NCBI RefSeq assembly: GCF_050908995.1
Contig: NC_135130.1
Coordinates: 7,619,001 to 7,683,000 of the forward strand
Length of the DNA: 64,000 nucleotides
From: Andrena cerasifolii
Lineage: Eukaryota > Arthropoda > Insecta > Hymenoptera > Andrenidae
Reading direction: 5' to 3'
Below, one piece after another: positions 62,360 to 64,000 of this stretch. Position numbers and translations under genes: made by a program. Each line of letters opens with the position of its first letter. The first letter of the stretch is position 1. The notes below the pieces were generated by a model. The model ran no database searches and was not told the origin of the DNA. It was given only the letters and a program-made list of their open reading frames with translations.

Positions 62360-63175
62360 TGTACTTTGAAGATTGGAATATTGTGGGAAATGGGAAACCT
62401 TGAAGGATGAAATACTTTGGGAAATGGGAAATCCTGAGAAATGGGAACACTTTGGGAAGTGGGAAATCCTGAGAAATGGGAACACTTTGGGAAATGGGAA
62501 ATCCTGAGAGATGGGAACACTTTGGGAAATGGGAAATCCTGAGAAATGGGAACACTTTGGGTAATCAGAAATGTTTAAGAATAGAATACTCTGGAAAATG
62601 GGAAACCTTGGTGTATGGAACACTGTGGGAAACGGGAAATAGTGGTGAATGGAATACTGTGGGAAATGGAAAGTCCTGAGAAATGGGAACCCTTTGGGAA
62701 ATCAGAAATGTTGAAGAATAGAATACTGTGGAAAACGGGAAACTTTGGTGAATGGGACACTGTGGGAAATGGGAAATAGTGGTAAATGGAACACTGTGGG
62801 AAATGGGAAATAGTGGTAAATGAAACACTGTGGGAAATGGAAAATCCTGAGAAATGGAAACGCTTTGGGAAATCAGAAATGTTGAAGAATAGAATACTGT
62901 GGAAAACGGGAAACTTTGGCGAATATAACACTGTGGGAAATGGGAAATAGTGGTGAATGGAACACTGTGGGAAATAGGAAATCCTGAAGAATGGAATACT
63001 TTAGAAAATGAGAAATCCTGAAGAATGGAATACTCTGAGAAATGGAGAATCTTGAAGAATGGGAAATGGGAATACTTGAAGAGTGAAATATTTTAGGAAA
63101 TGGGAAATCCTGAGGAATATTACACTCTGGGAAATTATTTATCTTGACGAATAGAATTCTATGAAAAATGGGAAA
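62360..63175. repeat. 35-bp minisatellite, GGGAAATGGGAAATCCTGAG type
   Basis: Equivalent positions at 62431, 62466 and 62501 give a 35-bp period; farther right variant units (GAATGGAATACTGTGGGAAA) alternate. Long minus-strand frames through this array are repeat artefacts. Confidence 0.92.
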
Positions 63176-64000
63176 CCTTGAGAAAAAAGGACTGCGGAAG
63201 CTTGAGCGCGACTAAGAGTAGAAAGCCCAACAACGTGACACATCATCAAAACTGGCAATTTAGAAAAGAAATATTGAGAATTCACAGACCAATAATACAT
63301 CAAATCCTCTCTCACAGACCCCTTAAATTCTCTTCCATGGCCCACACGATAAATAATCCCCGCGCCAGATCAGGAACGATTAATTCCCAAACCGCAGTTC
63401 TTCCGAAAGCAAGAAAAAAGTGGCTGCGAACCCGATGGAATCATAACAGGTGTTCAGAAGCTGGACTGGTCGCTGGCATAATACCTTTCAAATCAAGCCG
63501 GAAGCAGGGATTTTCCTTCCGTTCGCATGCAAATGCATCCTTCCGATGGACGTATCGCGTGTAAACACGCCGCGAGCGGATTACTCGCGTGTTACGGGCC
63601 TGTCATCGCCGTTAATCGATTTTTCCCCGTGCAGCCAAGTCACATCCTCCGAGTTATCGACTCCTACGCTGTCAGTCAACGTGTCACGTGATCGCCGTCG
63701 AAACGCCTCTTTCCTGTCAATCGCAGCTACGCTGCCATGACCGTCGTCTTAGAACGCCGAGCGACGCGAAATTAGACACCGGTGTCCCTCGGTCCTCGGT
63801 CTTGACCCACCGCGACCAATCTACGAACGGGAAGCGCCGTTTAATTTATCGAAATCGATCGACTCGAATGAAATCCTCCATCGATCCAAGGGAATCTGTT
63901 AGAAGCTCCTCAGAAGCCTGTCCATCTGGCTAATACCTCGAAACTATCTCTTCCCTGGCAAATATAGCGTCCCACTTTGATGTTGCTGTAGCTCGAAGTA
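63176..64000. other. Non-coding or unrecognised stretch at the window edge
   Basis: CpG-rich with frames of 80-128 codons on the plus strand, none recognised; could be the 5' end of something continuing beyond the window. Confidence 0.4.

Noticed and set aside
61904..62623. Minus-strand frame of 239 codons with FPISQSVPISQDF-like repeats
   Set aside because: Lies over the 35-bp minisatellite; overlapping frames in the same array are equally open, so it reflects the repeat, not a protein.

Overview
This is eukaryotic, insect-like DNA: introns with GT/AG borders, dense microsatellites, tRNA-derived and palindromic mobile elements, and almost no long open frames. The only gene recognised with confidence is a minus-strand sugar transporter of the SLC2/Tret1 type. 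That gene and the undepleted CpG content fit an arthropod. Hymenoptera is my guess, not something the sequence proves.

Layout. 1-13.1 kb is gene-free and holds an ATT microsatellite with a retroelement-like tail (4.86-5.1 kb), a 340-bp inverted repeat (5.24-5.58 kb), a TA-flanked palindrome (6.54-7.17 kb) and two copies of a 0.6-kb hAT-like palindromic element (8.39 and 11.76 kb). 13.18-17.22 kb is the sugar transporter, reconstructed as six coding exons joined in frame (451 codons plus stop). The last five exons are well supported and the first is tentative. 17.2-35 kb is non-coding with several palindromic elements (21.6, 26.1, 28.4, 28.7, 30.3, perhaps 31.6 kb). 35.2-37.5 kb is a long pyrimidine-rich tract interrupted by a composite element with a 16-bp minisatellite. 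37.5-38.1 kb is a GC-rich, promoter-like stretch with a possible 5' exon, followed by a second, inverted minisatellite element (38.4-38.8 kb). 40.7-41.1 kb has a GC-rich patch with a short signal-peptide-like frame. 42.2-44.5 kb is a cluster of three palindromic elements. 46.6 and 55.2 kb carry two more hAT-like copies. 52.8 kb has a possible first coding exon on the plus strand. 53.2 and 60.6 kb are TA-flanked palindromes. 57.7-58.6 and 62.4-63.2 kb are 71-bp and 35-bp minisatellites.

No transposase, reverse transcriptase, CRISPR array, rRNA or convincing functional tRNA was found. The mobile elements are all short and non-autonomous. The most notable observations are the internal loop inversion between copies of the hAT-like palindrome, two Harbinger-like elements with TTA/TAA target duplications (one interrupted by a retroelement-like insert), two oppositely oriented minisatellite elements around a putative promoter, and sequence drift in two transporter signature motifs. 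I did not find evidence for a new multi-gene system.
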